Positions 1 to 5,886 of a DNA stretch of 11,916 nt are shown in pieces; position 1 is the first letter of the stretch, and every line of letters begins with the position of its first letter. The DNA lies in the NCBI GenBank assembly GCA_002400365.1, contig DHFK01000035.1, positions 368 through 12,283 of the forward strand, written 5' to 3'. Origin of the DNA: Anaerolineales bacterium UBA4826. GTDB lineage: Bacteria; Chloroflexota; Anaerolineae; UBA4142. The notes below the pieces were generated by a model. The model was not told the DNA's origin, searched no databases, and saw nothing but the letters and a program-made list of their open reading frames with translations. The position numbers were made by a program, and so were the translations under genes.

Positions 1-113
1 TTGGGTTCCGGCGGAAAACGCGTGACGACCCGACGATCAAATCTGCCGCTTGCCATGTCCTCCGCGACAAGGGTACGCACAAAATCGGGCGCTTTAGATT
101 CGGTGATGCTCAT
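1..113 (-). CDS. glnS: Glutaminyl-tRNA synthetase, N-terminal fragment (runs off left edge)
   Basis: Reading the minus strand from the ATG at 113-111 gives 37 codons, beginning MSITESKAPDFVRTLVAED and ending RRVVTRFPPEP at the window edge. An N-terminal helix followed by VVTRFPPEP is the hallmark start of bacterial GlnRS, where the next residues would be NGYLHIGHAK with the class I HIGH motif. The enzyme charges tRNA-Gln directly with glutamine in the cytoplasm. A GGACGGAT stretch lies just upstream of the ATG as a plausible ribosome site. The gene diverges from the nuclease cassette. Only about 7% of the usual length of roughly 550 residues is visible, so the call rests on this short but very characteristic segment. 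GluRS is excluded because its signature is RFAPSPTG. Confidence 0.88.
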   Translation of the reverse strand, partial: MSITESKAPDFVRTLVAEDMASGRFDRRVVTRFPPEP

Positions 114-171
114 AAGATCCGTCCAATCAATTCTGGTTTGGCGGCGTAGCTGCGTTGTGTACCTGTGGCAT

Positions 172-199
172 AGTATACGCAAGATGCTTGTAACGTCAA
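172..199 (-). promoter_or_regulatory. Sigma-70-type promoter for glnS
   Basis: On the minus strand, TTGACG (199-194) and TATACT (177-172) are separated by 16 bp. This would start transcription near 165 and leave a leader of about 50 nt before the glnS ATG at 113. It is supported by motif match and position only. Confidence 0.5.
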
Positions 200-249
200 T
201 TCGTTGGGAAATTGGAGACCTGTCAGATTTTTTTCATTCTTGCCCGCGA

Positions 250-278
250 TTGAGCGACGGTTAGTTCTGTGGTATACT
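250..278 (+). promoter_or_regulatory. Sigma-70-type promoter of the nuclease cassette
   Basis: TTGAGC (250-255), a 17-bp spacer and TATACT (273-278) are followed by the first cassette gene. The TGG just before the -10 gives an extended -10 element. Transcription would begin around 285, about 30 nt before the ATG at 314. The ribosome site AGGAG (299-303) falls inside this leader. Confidence 0.6.
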
Positions 279-313
279 CTCGCCAGTCCATTTTTCCCAG
301 GAGCAGTCCCACA

Positions 314-1180
314 ATGGAACAATTCTCTGTACTATCTTCTCCGATGCAACCACACCTGCATAATTTGATCAAGAACTGTTCCTCGAGTTTGATCATCGCT
401 TCGCCATATATCAAGAAATCAGCAGTTGATTGGCTAGTTGCAACTAAACCGCCATGTCTCAAAACGATCTCCATATTGACCAACCTTTCATTGCAGAACA
501 TCCTTTCCAAAAGTCTGGAAACAACGGCGCTCCACCAGATTCTCGAATCTTTTCCAATTGCCTCAATCGTGAGTCTGCAACACTTGCACGCGAAGGTTTT
601 TGTAGCAGATGAGAAAGTCGCCCTCGTCACTTCGGCAAACTTCACAAACGGCGGTCTCTGGACAAACTATGAATATGGCATATTCATCAGGCAAAGAGCA
701 GTTGTTGCGGACATTGTCAGAGATATGGCTTCATATAGCGCACTCGGTGGAATTGTATCTCCAGAACTGTTGCAGAGAATTGATGACGAGATCAGGAAAT
801 TGACCTCAATGCAGAAACAAACCGAATCAAATTCTGCGACAAGGGCACTTCGGCACCAAATACGCCAGTCGCAAACAGAGCTTCAGAACGTACTGCTGGC
901 ATACAGGCTTGCCAAAGGTCAAACAATCAATAGCCTTTTTTCCAATACAATTCTTTTGGTTCTTCAAAAACATCCAGAAGGTATTACAACACCGCAAATC
1001 CATGACGAAATCAAATCCATCCATCCAGACATCTGCGATGACTCAATTGATCGGGTGATTAATGGGCAACATTTCGGCAAGCAATGGAAGCACTACGTTA
1101 GGCGTGCACAGGAATCCCTGAAAGAGAAGGGGGTTGTCGCTAGTGAATCTGGTATCTGGAGGTTGAGAGAGCATGTCTAG
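314..1180 (+). CDS. PLD-superfamily (HKD) nuclease with C-terminal winged-helix domain
   Basis: The 288-residue product has one HxK(x)4D motif (H92, K94, D99, in HLHAKVFVAD), followed by TSANFTNGG and E120. This is the usual arrangement of PLD-fold nucleases, which work as dimers when they carry a single motif. Residues 150-200 are charged and helical. Residues 210-285 look like a winged helix of the kind fused to restriction enzymes, ending in WKHYVRRAQESLKEKG and GIWRL. The closest established comparisons are PLD-type restriction endonucleases of the NgoFVII/BfiI kind, with cleavage chemistry independent of divalent metal. I chose ATG 314 because AGGAG (299-303) sits 10 nt upstream; an in-frame GTG at 269 would lie inside the promoter. 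The stop overlaps the next start. A PLD hydrolase acting on other phosphodiesters is possible, but the winged helix favours DNA. The nuclease fold is well supported; the cellular role is inferred. Confidence 0.75.
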   Translation: MEQFSVLSSPMQPHLHNLIKNCSSSLIIASPYIKKSAVDWLVATKPPCLKTISILTNLSLQNILSKSLETTALHQILESFPIASIVSLQHLHAKVFVADEKVALVTSANFTNGGLWTNYEYGIFIRQRAVVADIVRDMASYSALGGIVSPELLQRIDDEIRKLTSMQKQTESNSATRALRHQIRQSQTELQNVLLAYRLAKGQTINSLFSNTILLVLQKHPEGITTPQIHDEIKSIHPDICDDSIDRVINGQHFGKQWKHYVRRAQESLKEKGVVASESGIWRLREHV

Positions 1181-1790
1181 TCACACATTTCCGCATCAGC
1201 TTGACCAAATCATTCGTCTAGTTGGAGAACACTTCACCTCTGATCCAGGCGGAGTATCACTGCTACCGACCCTAGCCACTTATTCTCTTTACCAATGTCT
1301 GGTTAAGGAAACCGCGCGACTCAAAAACAAGCAATTATCACTTGGTTTCATCACTTTCGAGTCGCCACAAGATTCTATCGAAGGCTTGGTAGTAATCGAA
1401 GACAATGGCAAGCCATTCGAGGTAATTGTGGTCAGAAATCGCAGGTCTATAACTGCCGAGGTTATCAACAGTACCTTCCGCAGATTTGGAAATGCGCAGA
1501 CTGGGCGGTTTTGCTTTCTGACGACCGCCAAACCGTACGTGAGACTAAGCGAACAACAGAAAATTCGCGAACTGCTTCATCGCGTAGAAACCGAACAAAG
1601 CTGCGAAGTCATCATCGACGGAGTCTTGCATACGATAAAATGCTATTTGCGAATTCTCCATGACCCCAGCAGTTTCTGGCAAAAATACTCCGACAATCAA
1701 AAGCTTGTTTCGCTTGCAAAAACTGATCCGGGGAGAAAGCATCTCAAGAGATGGCAGTCCCTGCTCAAAAAGATGGCAACAAGGAACTGA
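1173..1790 (+). CDS. Catalytically degenerate PD-(D/E)XK-like paralogue of the downstream nuclease
   Basis: The 205-residue product aligns by eye with the C-terminal two-thirds of the downstream protein. LPTLATYSLYQCLVKE matches LPVIAIYSVYQCLMEE, FLTTAKPYV matches LLTTADPCI, and CEVIIDGVLHTIKCYLR matches CEVIVNGIMPSLKYYLR. Both proteins end with an H-x3-W segment. In the partner the nuclease triad is D195, E210 and K212; the ungapped equivalents here are G71, V86 and R88. The protein is therefore probably not a metal-dependent nuclease itself. A structural, target-recognition or regulatory subunit pairing with the active copy is the simplest inference. It lacks the partner's N-terminal domain of about 130 residues. 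ATG 1173 lies within the end of the preceding gene, with TGGAGG (1157-1162) upstream, so translation is probably coupled. Confidence 0.65.
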   Translation: MSSHTFPHQLDQIIRLVGEHFTSDPGGVSLLPTLATYSLYQCLVKETARLKNKQLSLGFITFESPQDSIEGLVVIEDNGKPFEVIVVRNRRSITAEVINSTFRRFGNAQTGRFCFLTTAKPYVRLSEQQKIRELLHRVETEQSCEVIIDGVLHTIKCYLRILHDPSSFWQKYSDNQKLVSLAKTDPGRKHLKRWQSLLKKMATRN

Positions 1791-1841
1791 TTCGGCACAG
1801 TTGCCGAGAAACGCGAATCCCTGAAGGCCGTTCTAACCGTT

Positions 1842-2825
1842 GTGATCACTTCTCTTTTGAAGAAAATAGAAACTCCACAACAGGATGTTCGAGCGCACAA
1901 GGAAGAATTGCCGGGCGGATATTCAGGAAGGACGTACGATACAAAGTACGTGACCCCGTTTATGAAATCCAGGTTCCATAGACTTGCTATGAAAGAGAGC
2001 GGATGGCTAACCCGGTCAATTGAGCAGGCGCACGTATTTGATCGCCGCTTTCCCGGTAAGATCAGAGACGTTAAGGTCAAACAAGCGTTCCTGAGTATTC
2101 TGGACGATATCGAAGAACACGATGGTCAACCTGAAGAATACCTGACCGCACTGTTTGTGCTTCTTATTAACAAAACTGTAGACACAAGTTACTTGTCCAG
2201 TATTGCGGTTGGCTCTCGCGAGGCAACGATAAGCCGAATCATTGATGGGCTGGGAAAACATTTTCATGCCAAGTACAGTGCTGCAGGAGCATCACGGCTC
2301 CCAGTCATAGCAATCTATTCCGTCTATCAGTGTCTGATGGAGGAACATGCTCGCTATAGAGGGAAAAGGCTGTTACCCCTACGCGGTCATACGACATCCG
2401 ATTATAGATCAAAGGGGATTGGCGACATAGAGGTTGTCGATGTAAACGGGGGATTCTTCGAAGGCGTCGAGATTAAGCACATGATTTCAATCACTCCGCA
2501 GTTGATTGAAGATGCTTTCGACAAGTTCAGAGGCAAGCCCGTCAAGCGGTATTATCTCTTGACCACCGCAGATCCTTGTATCGTCAGGGGAGAGCAAGAC
2601 GCAGTTCGAAGAACCATTCAAAGGATCGAGCTCACTCACGGATGCGAGGTGATAGTTAACGGAATAATGCCTTCACTCAAGTATTATTTGCGCCTTGTAG
2701 ACGACCCCGCCGTCTTTCTGAAACGTTATGCGGAGAATCTTGATCGGCAATTCAGTGAATCAGCAGACCTGAAAGAAGAACACATTGACAAATGGAAAAC
2801 GTTGCGGGAGGCGGCGACAGATTGA
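1842..2825 (+). CDS. PD-(D/E)XK restriction-endonuclease-like protein (SacI-like, tentative); 5' end uncertain
   Basis: From GTG 1842 the product has 327 residues. An N-terminal domain (about 1-125, with GGYSGRTYDTKYVTPF and ESGWLTRSIEQ) precedes a nuclease domain (about 150-300). There GD195IEVVD and VE210IK212H fit the D...ExK catalytic core, followed by KRYYLLTTADP and CEVIVNG. From memory, the order of segments resembles the SacI restriction endonuclease family; I cannot confirm this by search. The start is problematic. GTG 1842 has no good ribosome site, and the same frame stays coding-like upstream (FGTVAEKRESLKAVLTVV) back to the TGA that ends the preceding gene at 1788-1790. Joining ATG 1751 (MAVPAQKDGNKEL) by skipping one base near 1790 would give a longer N-terminus. 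The gene may therefore be intact with a GTG start, frameshifted, or decoded by frameshifting. It is the last gene of the cassette, and a terminator follows 9 bp after its stop. Confidence 0.68.
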   Translation: MITSLLKKIETPQQDVRAHKEELPGGYSGRTYDTKYVTPFMKSRFHRLAMKESGWLTRSIEQAHVFDRRFPGKIRDVKVKQAFLSILDDIEEHDGQPEEYLTALFVLLINKTVDTSYLSSIAVGSREATISRIIDGLGKHFHAKYSAAGASRLPVIAIYSVYQCLMEEHARYRGKRLLPLRGHTTSDYRSKGIGDIEVVDVNGGFFEGVEIKHMISITPQLIEDAFDKFRGKPVKRYYLLTTADPCIVRGEQDAVRRTIQRIELTHGCEVIVNGIMPSLKYYLRLVDDPAVFLKRYAENLDRQFSESADLKEEHIDKWKTLREAATD

Positions 2826-2834
2826 CTGAACGGC

Positions 2835-2863
2835 AAGACACACCTCCATCGGTGTGTCTTTTT
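2835..2863 (+). terminator. Rho-independent terminator of the nuclease cassette
   Basis: A perfect 10-bp stem (AAGACACACC at 2835-2844 and GGTGTGTCTT at 2851-2860) encloses a 6-nt loop and runs into TTTTT (2859-2863). It lies directly after the third cassette gene. Confidence 0.88.
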
Positions 2864-2886
2864 CATAGTCGATTTGCTGACGTTCT

Positions 2887-2915
2887 TTGTCATTTATCTC
2901 CCCTTGTGCTATAAT
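2887..2915 (+). promoter_or_regulatory. Near-consensus extended -10 promoter giving a leaderless mRNA
   Basis: TTGTCA (2887-2892), a 17-bp spacer and a perfect TATAAT (2910-2915) preceded by TGC form a strong sigma-70-type promoter. Only 8 nt (CCCCGACC) separate the -10 from the GTG start at 2924. Transcription should therefore begin within about three bases of the start codon, leaving no room for a Shine-Dalgarno site. Confidence 0.75.
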
Positions 2916-2923
2916 CCCCGACC

Positions 2924-4048
2924 GTGACTCTGGCTAGTCGTTCGACGCAACAAGTGATCCTCGCCGTCGGCGTTGGCATTCTGCTGGGCTGCGTGTGTGG
3001 CGCGGTCGTGATTGGCGCGATGGTCGCGCCCGACCTCGTGCGCGCCGCGCTCGCGCCTTCGCCCACGCCGACGTTCACCGCGACGCGCGTCATCTACCCG
3101 ACGATCACGCTCGCGCCCACGGCGTCGCGCACGCCCACGTCCGCGCCGATTCCAACGGCGACGCCGATAACGCCGATCAGCGCGACCGAGACGATCACCC
3201 CGACGATCACGCGCCTGCCGTCGCCGACGCGCACCCCGCGCCCCATCGTTCAGCATTTTATGCTGGGACGCCCGGTGGCAACGAGCATCGCGCTGGCGAA
3301 CCCGCTGACCAATCCCGACCCGGTTTATCTGTACGGCACGACGCGGCGCGGCGATCTGGACGTGCATCACGGCGAGGAATTCGAGAACCCGATGAATACG
3401 CCGCTCTACGCCGTCGCGGATGGAACTATCGTCACCGCCGGCAGCGACGCGCAGCCCATCTGCGGCGACGATGGCAAGACCGTCTGCGGCCGCGACCTCT
3501 CGCCCGACTATGGCGGGTACTATGGCAAACTGGTCGTGTTATTGCTCGAGCGCGCGTACAGCGGTCAGCGCGTCTTTGCGCTGTACGGACACATGGACAA
3601 GGTCGCCGTTTCGGTCGGCGACAAGGTGAAGCAGGGGGACCTGCTTGGCGAGATTGGGATGACCGGCGTCGCGTTGGGACCGCACGTTCATTTTGAAGTG
3701 CGCCTCGGCGTGAACGATTACGCGCACACGCGCAATCCGATTTTGTGGATGACGCCGCTGCCCGGGCGCGGCGCGCTCGCCGGTCGCCTGACCGATGCGA
3801 AAGGCGCGCTCGTGCGCGGCGCGCGCATCACCGTCTCCCGCGCCGACGACACGGGCAATCCACTGGCGACCGAAACGTACAGCCGCGACCGCTGGCCCCC
3901 CGTAAACTCCGACGACGACATGGGCGAGAATTTCGCAATGCCGGATTTGCTCGCCGGCGATTACATCGTGCGCGTGCAGGGACAGCAGTACGCCGCGCGC
4001 GTCACCGTCGAAGAGGGAAAACTTGCGTTCATCGAGTTGGGCCAGTGA
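2924..4048 (+). CDS. Membrane-anchored M23 (LytM-type) peptidase with Pro/Thr linker
   Basis: The 374-residue product has an N-terminal transmembrane helix or uncleaved signal (about 11-34) and a Thr/Pro-rich linker (about 45-107). An M23 peptidase domain (about 135-275) follows, and then a C-terminal beta-sandwich-like domain (about 284-374) beginning GRLTDAKGALVRGARITV, similar to carboxypeptidase-regulatory or SpaA-type folds. Zinc-site residues are H148 in HHGEE, H254 and H256 in GPHVHFE, with YGHMD (H223) before them. The usual aspartate of HxGxD is glutamate (E152). An insertion with two cysteines (C180, C188) sits in the middle of the domain. M23 enzymes cut peptidoglycan cross-links outside the membrane; some family members are inactive scaffolds or activators. 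GTG 2924 is the likely start because a strong promoter lies only 8 nt upstream. The stop overlaps an inverted repeat before gltX. Confidence 0.85.
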   Translation: MTLASRSTQQVILAVGVGILLGCVCGAVVIGAMVAPDLVRAALAPSPTPTFTATRVIYPTITLAPTASRTPTSAPIPTATPITPISATETITPTITRLPSPTRTPRPIVQHFMLGRPVATSIALANPLTNPDPVYLYGTTRRGDLDVHHGEEFENPMNTPLYAVADGTIVTAGSDAQPICGDDGKTVCGRDLSPDYGGYYGKLVVLLLERAYSGQRVFALYGHMDKVAVSVGDKVKQGDLLGEIGMTGVALGPHVHFEVRLGVNDYAHTRNPILWMTPLPGRGALAGRLTDAKGALVRGARITVSRADDTGNPLATETYSRDRWPPVNSDDDMGENFAMPDLLAGDYIVRVQGQQYAARVTVEEGKLAFIELGQ

Positions 4049-4120
4049 TTCAAAATTCTAAATTCGTAATTCAAAATCAAGATCGCTCCGGCGAATTTTG
4101 AATTTAGAATTTTGAATTAC
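4048..4120 (+). repeat. AT-rich inverted repeat between the M23 gene and gltX
   Basis: An 18-bp perfect inverted repeat (4048-4065 and 4100-4117, reading ATTCAAAATTCTAAATTC and its complement) begins at the last base of the M23 stop codon. A second nested pairing joins GTAATTCAAAAT (4066-4077) with ATTTTGAATTAC (4109-4120). The loop is GC-rich. No T-tract follows, so a plain terminator is less likely than an intergenic repeat element. Confidence 0.75.
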
Positions 4121-4149
4121 GATTTCAGTTAACCCATCAGCGAGAAACC

Positions 4150-5628
4150 ATGTTAGACATTCGCGTTCGCTTTGCGCCCAGCCCGACCGGCGCGCCGCAC
4201 GTCGGCAACATCCGCACCGCGCTATTCGACTATCTGTGGGCGCGGCATACCGGCGGCAAGTTTATCCTTCGCATCGAAGACACCGATCAGGCGCGCGAAG
4301 TCGAAAACGGCTTGGAACTGATTCTCGAATCGCTGCGTTATCTCGGCTTGCAATGGGATGAGGGCCCCGATGTCGGCGGCGCGTACGGACCGTATCGCCA
4401 ATCTGAGCGATTGCCGCTTTACGCAGAGCACGCGCAGCAGTTGATCGCAAAAGGCGCGGCGTACTATTGCTACTGCACGCCCGAGCGCCTGGAGCAGATG
4501 CGCGAGGCGCAGCACGCGCGCGGCGAGTCCACGCGGTACGATTACCGCTGCCGCTACCTGTCGCCTGAAGAACGCGCCGCGCACGAACGCGCCGGCGATC
4601 CTAAGGTCGTGCGGCTGGCGGTGCCGCGCGAGGGCAAGACGACGCTGCGCGATTTCATTCACGGCGACCTGACGATTGCGAACGAAAACGTGGACGACCA
4701 GGTGCTGCTCAAGTCGGATAGCTTTCCGACGTATCATCTCGCCGTCGTGGTGGACGATCACCTAATGAAAATTTCGCACGTGATGCGCGGCGACGATTGG
4801 GTGCCATCGTTTCCCAAGCACGTGCTGGTGTACCAGGCGTTCGGCTGGGAAATTCCGCTGCACGGTCACGTCCCCATGGTCACCGGCGCGGACAAAAAGA
4901 AACTGGGGAAACGACACGGCTCGACGAGCGTGACCCAATTTCGTGACGACGGCTATTTGCCGGAGGCGATGCTGAATTTCCTCGTGCGGCTGGGTTGGTC
5001 GTACGACGACAAAACGGAATTGTTCACGCGCGAGCAACTGATCGAGTATTTCACGCTGGACAAGATCGAGCACGCGCCCGCGATCTTCGACTATGGCAAA
5101 CTGGATTGGCTGAACGGCTACTACATTCGCCAACTCTCAGACGACGACCTTGCCGCGCGGATGCTGCCGTTCTTTGAGCGCGCGCGTCTCAAGGCGGACC
5201 GCGCGACGCTGCGCGCGCTCGCGCCGCTGCTCAAAGAGCGCATCAAGAAACTCACCGAAGCGGTCGCGTGGTCGGATTTCTTGTTCGTGGACGACGTGGA
5301 GTACGATCCGCGCTCGTTGATCGGCAAAGGCATGGACGCCGCGTCCGCGCTTGCCGCGCTGCGCGCGGCGCAGCACGTGCTGGAAAAATATCCGGCGTTC
5401 GACGACGAGCAGAAGATCGAAGCCGAGTTGCGCGCCGCGTCCGATCAACTGGGGCTCAAGCCCGCGCCATTCTTCGGGACGCTGCGCGTCGCGGTGACCG
5501 GCAAGACGGTCTCGCCGCCGCTGGCGGGCAGTCTGGGGCTCCTGGGACGCGAGAAAACACTGCGCCGCATCGCGCGCGCGGTGATGGTGTTGGAGAGCAA
5601 GCAGTCGGGCGACAGGGTGACAGGGTGA
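4150..5628 (+). CDS. gltX: Glutamyl-tRNA synthetase
   Basis: The 492-residue product is a full-length class I GluRS, which charges tRNA-Glu with glutamate in the cytoplasm. The ATP-binding signature is RFAPSPTGAPHVGN (residues 7-20), with HVGN in place of HIGH. FILRIEDTDQAR follows at 38-49, and the second signature is KLGKR (251-255) in place of KMSKR. C107, C109 and C134 match three of the four zinc ligands of the E. coli enzyme by spacing, and the fourth position is Y136, so zinc binding is doubtful. The helical anticodon-binding region occupies roughly 330-485. ATG 4150 begins exactly at the conserved N-terminus, but only a weak GAGA precedes it. The gene lies 101 bp after the M23 gene on the same strand and may be co-transcribed. 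The last residues (GDRVTG) come from a tandem ACAGGGTG repeat and may be non-conserved. A glnS gene in the same window suggests this GluRS need not also charge tRNA-Gln. Confidence 0.97.
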   Translation: MLDIRVRFAPSPTGAPHVGNIRTALFDYLWARHTGGKFILRIEDTDQAREVENGLELILESLRYLGLQWDEGPDVGGAYGPYRQSERLPLYAEHAQQLIAKGAAYYCYCTPERLEQMREAQHARGESTRYDYRCRYLSPEERAAHERAGDPKVVRLAVPREGKTTLRDFIHGDLTIANENVDDQVLLKSDSFPTYHLAVVVDDHLMKISHVMRGDDWVPSFPKHVLVYQAFGWEIPLHGHVPMVTGADKKKLGKRHGSTSVTQFRDDGYLPEAMLNFLVRLGWSYDDKTELFTREQLIEYFTLDKIEHAPAIFDYGKLDWLNGYYIRQLSDDDLAARMLPFFERARLKADRATLRALAPLLKERIKKLTEAVAWSDFLFVDDVEYDPRSLIGKGMDAASALAALRAAQHVLEKYPAFDDEQKIEAELRAASDQLGLKPAPFFGTLRVAVTGKTVSPPLAGSLGLLGREKTLRRIARAVMVLESKQSGDRVTG

Positions 5629-5703
5629 TGGAGAACACGATTAAGGGATTCTAATTCTGGGTTAATCTCATTCTCAGATTGTTATGCGTACTGGTTATTG
5701 GCG

Positions 5704-5753
5704 CGCATCACGCCTCCTTCGACTCCGCTGCGCTCCGCTCAGGACGCATCACG
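5704..5753. repeat. 32-bp intergenic element bracketed by 9-bp direct repeats
   Basis: CGCATCACG occurs at 5704-5712 and again at 5745-5753, exactly flanking a 32-bp GC-rich block (5713-5744) that starts CCTCCTTCGACTCCGC and ends GCTCAGGA. The second copy continues into ACGTTTCACGTTTTACG. The arrangement looks like a small element inserted with a target duplication, but it has no coding capacity. Recombination between repeats could give the same pattern. Confidence 0.5.
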
Positions 5754-5771
5754 TTTCACGTTTTACGACTT

Positions 5772-5860
5772 GACAATGTTAGATTAGCCACAGAGAGCAC
5801 AGAGAACACAGAGGTTTTTCTCTGTGTCCTCTGTGACAAAGTAGCGAATTCAACATTGTC
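5772..5860. repeat. Nested hairpin repeat upstream of the ABC operon
   Basis: CACAGAG units at 5798-5804 and 5807-5813 pair with CTCTGTG units at 5820-5826 and 5829-5835, making a 16-position stem with one mismatch around a GTTTTT loop. An outer pair, GACAATGTT (5772-5780) and AACATTGTC (5852-5860), brackets it. It lies 26 bp before the first gene of the ABC operon. It may be a dispersed repeat or a leader structure; no T-tract follows the stem. Confidence 0.7.
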
Positions 5861-5886
5861 GAAACGATTTACGCAAAGGAGCAAAT

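Larger units (their letters stand above)
250..2863 (+). other. Three-gene nuclease cassette (putative restriction/defence operon)
   Basis: One promoter (250-278), three same-strand genes and one intrinsic terminator (2835-2863) form a self-contained unit between glnS and a cell-wall peptidase gene. The first two genes overlap by 8 nt and the third follows closely. Base composition differs from the flanks: the 60 bases at 481-540 contain 28 G+C, while the 60 at 3781-3840 contain 45. All three products look like nucleases or nuclease-derived proteins. No methyltransferase, integrase or transposase is seen here. That the cassette was acquired by transfer and acts against foreign DNA is inference. 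Confidence 0.6.

Noticed and set aside
223..645. 140-codon minus-strand frame opposite the PLD nuclease
   Set aside because: It overlaps the promoter and the conserved HKD coding region and has no ribosome site or recognisable motif.
1751..1981. Separate 76-codon gene between the two PD-(D/E)XK paralogues
   Set aside because: After its first 13 codons the translation is noise; only its start is informative, as a possible N-terminus for the downstream nuclease.
2909..3370. Arg/Ala-rich minus-strand frame of 153 codons
   Set aside because: It is the antisense of the Pro/Thr linker and signal region of the M23 peptidase gene; its composition is an artefact of repeated GCG codons.
5770..5798. 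Promoter with perfect TTGACA at 5770-5775 for the ABC operon
   Set aside because: No acceptable -10 hexamer lies 15-19 bp downstream (sequence there is GAGAGC-like), so the match is probably chance.
5788..5840. CRISPR-like look of repeated CACAGAG units
   Set aside because: Units are only 7 bp, spacing is 2 bp, and the downstream units are inverted; it is a hairpin, not a repeat-spacer array.
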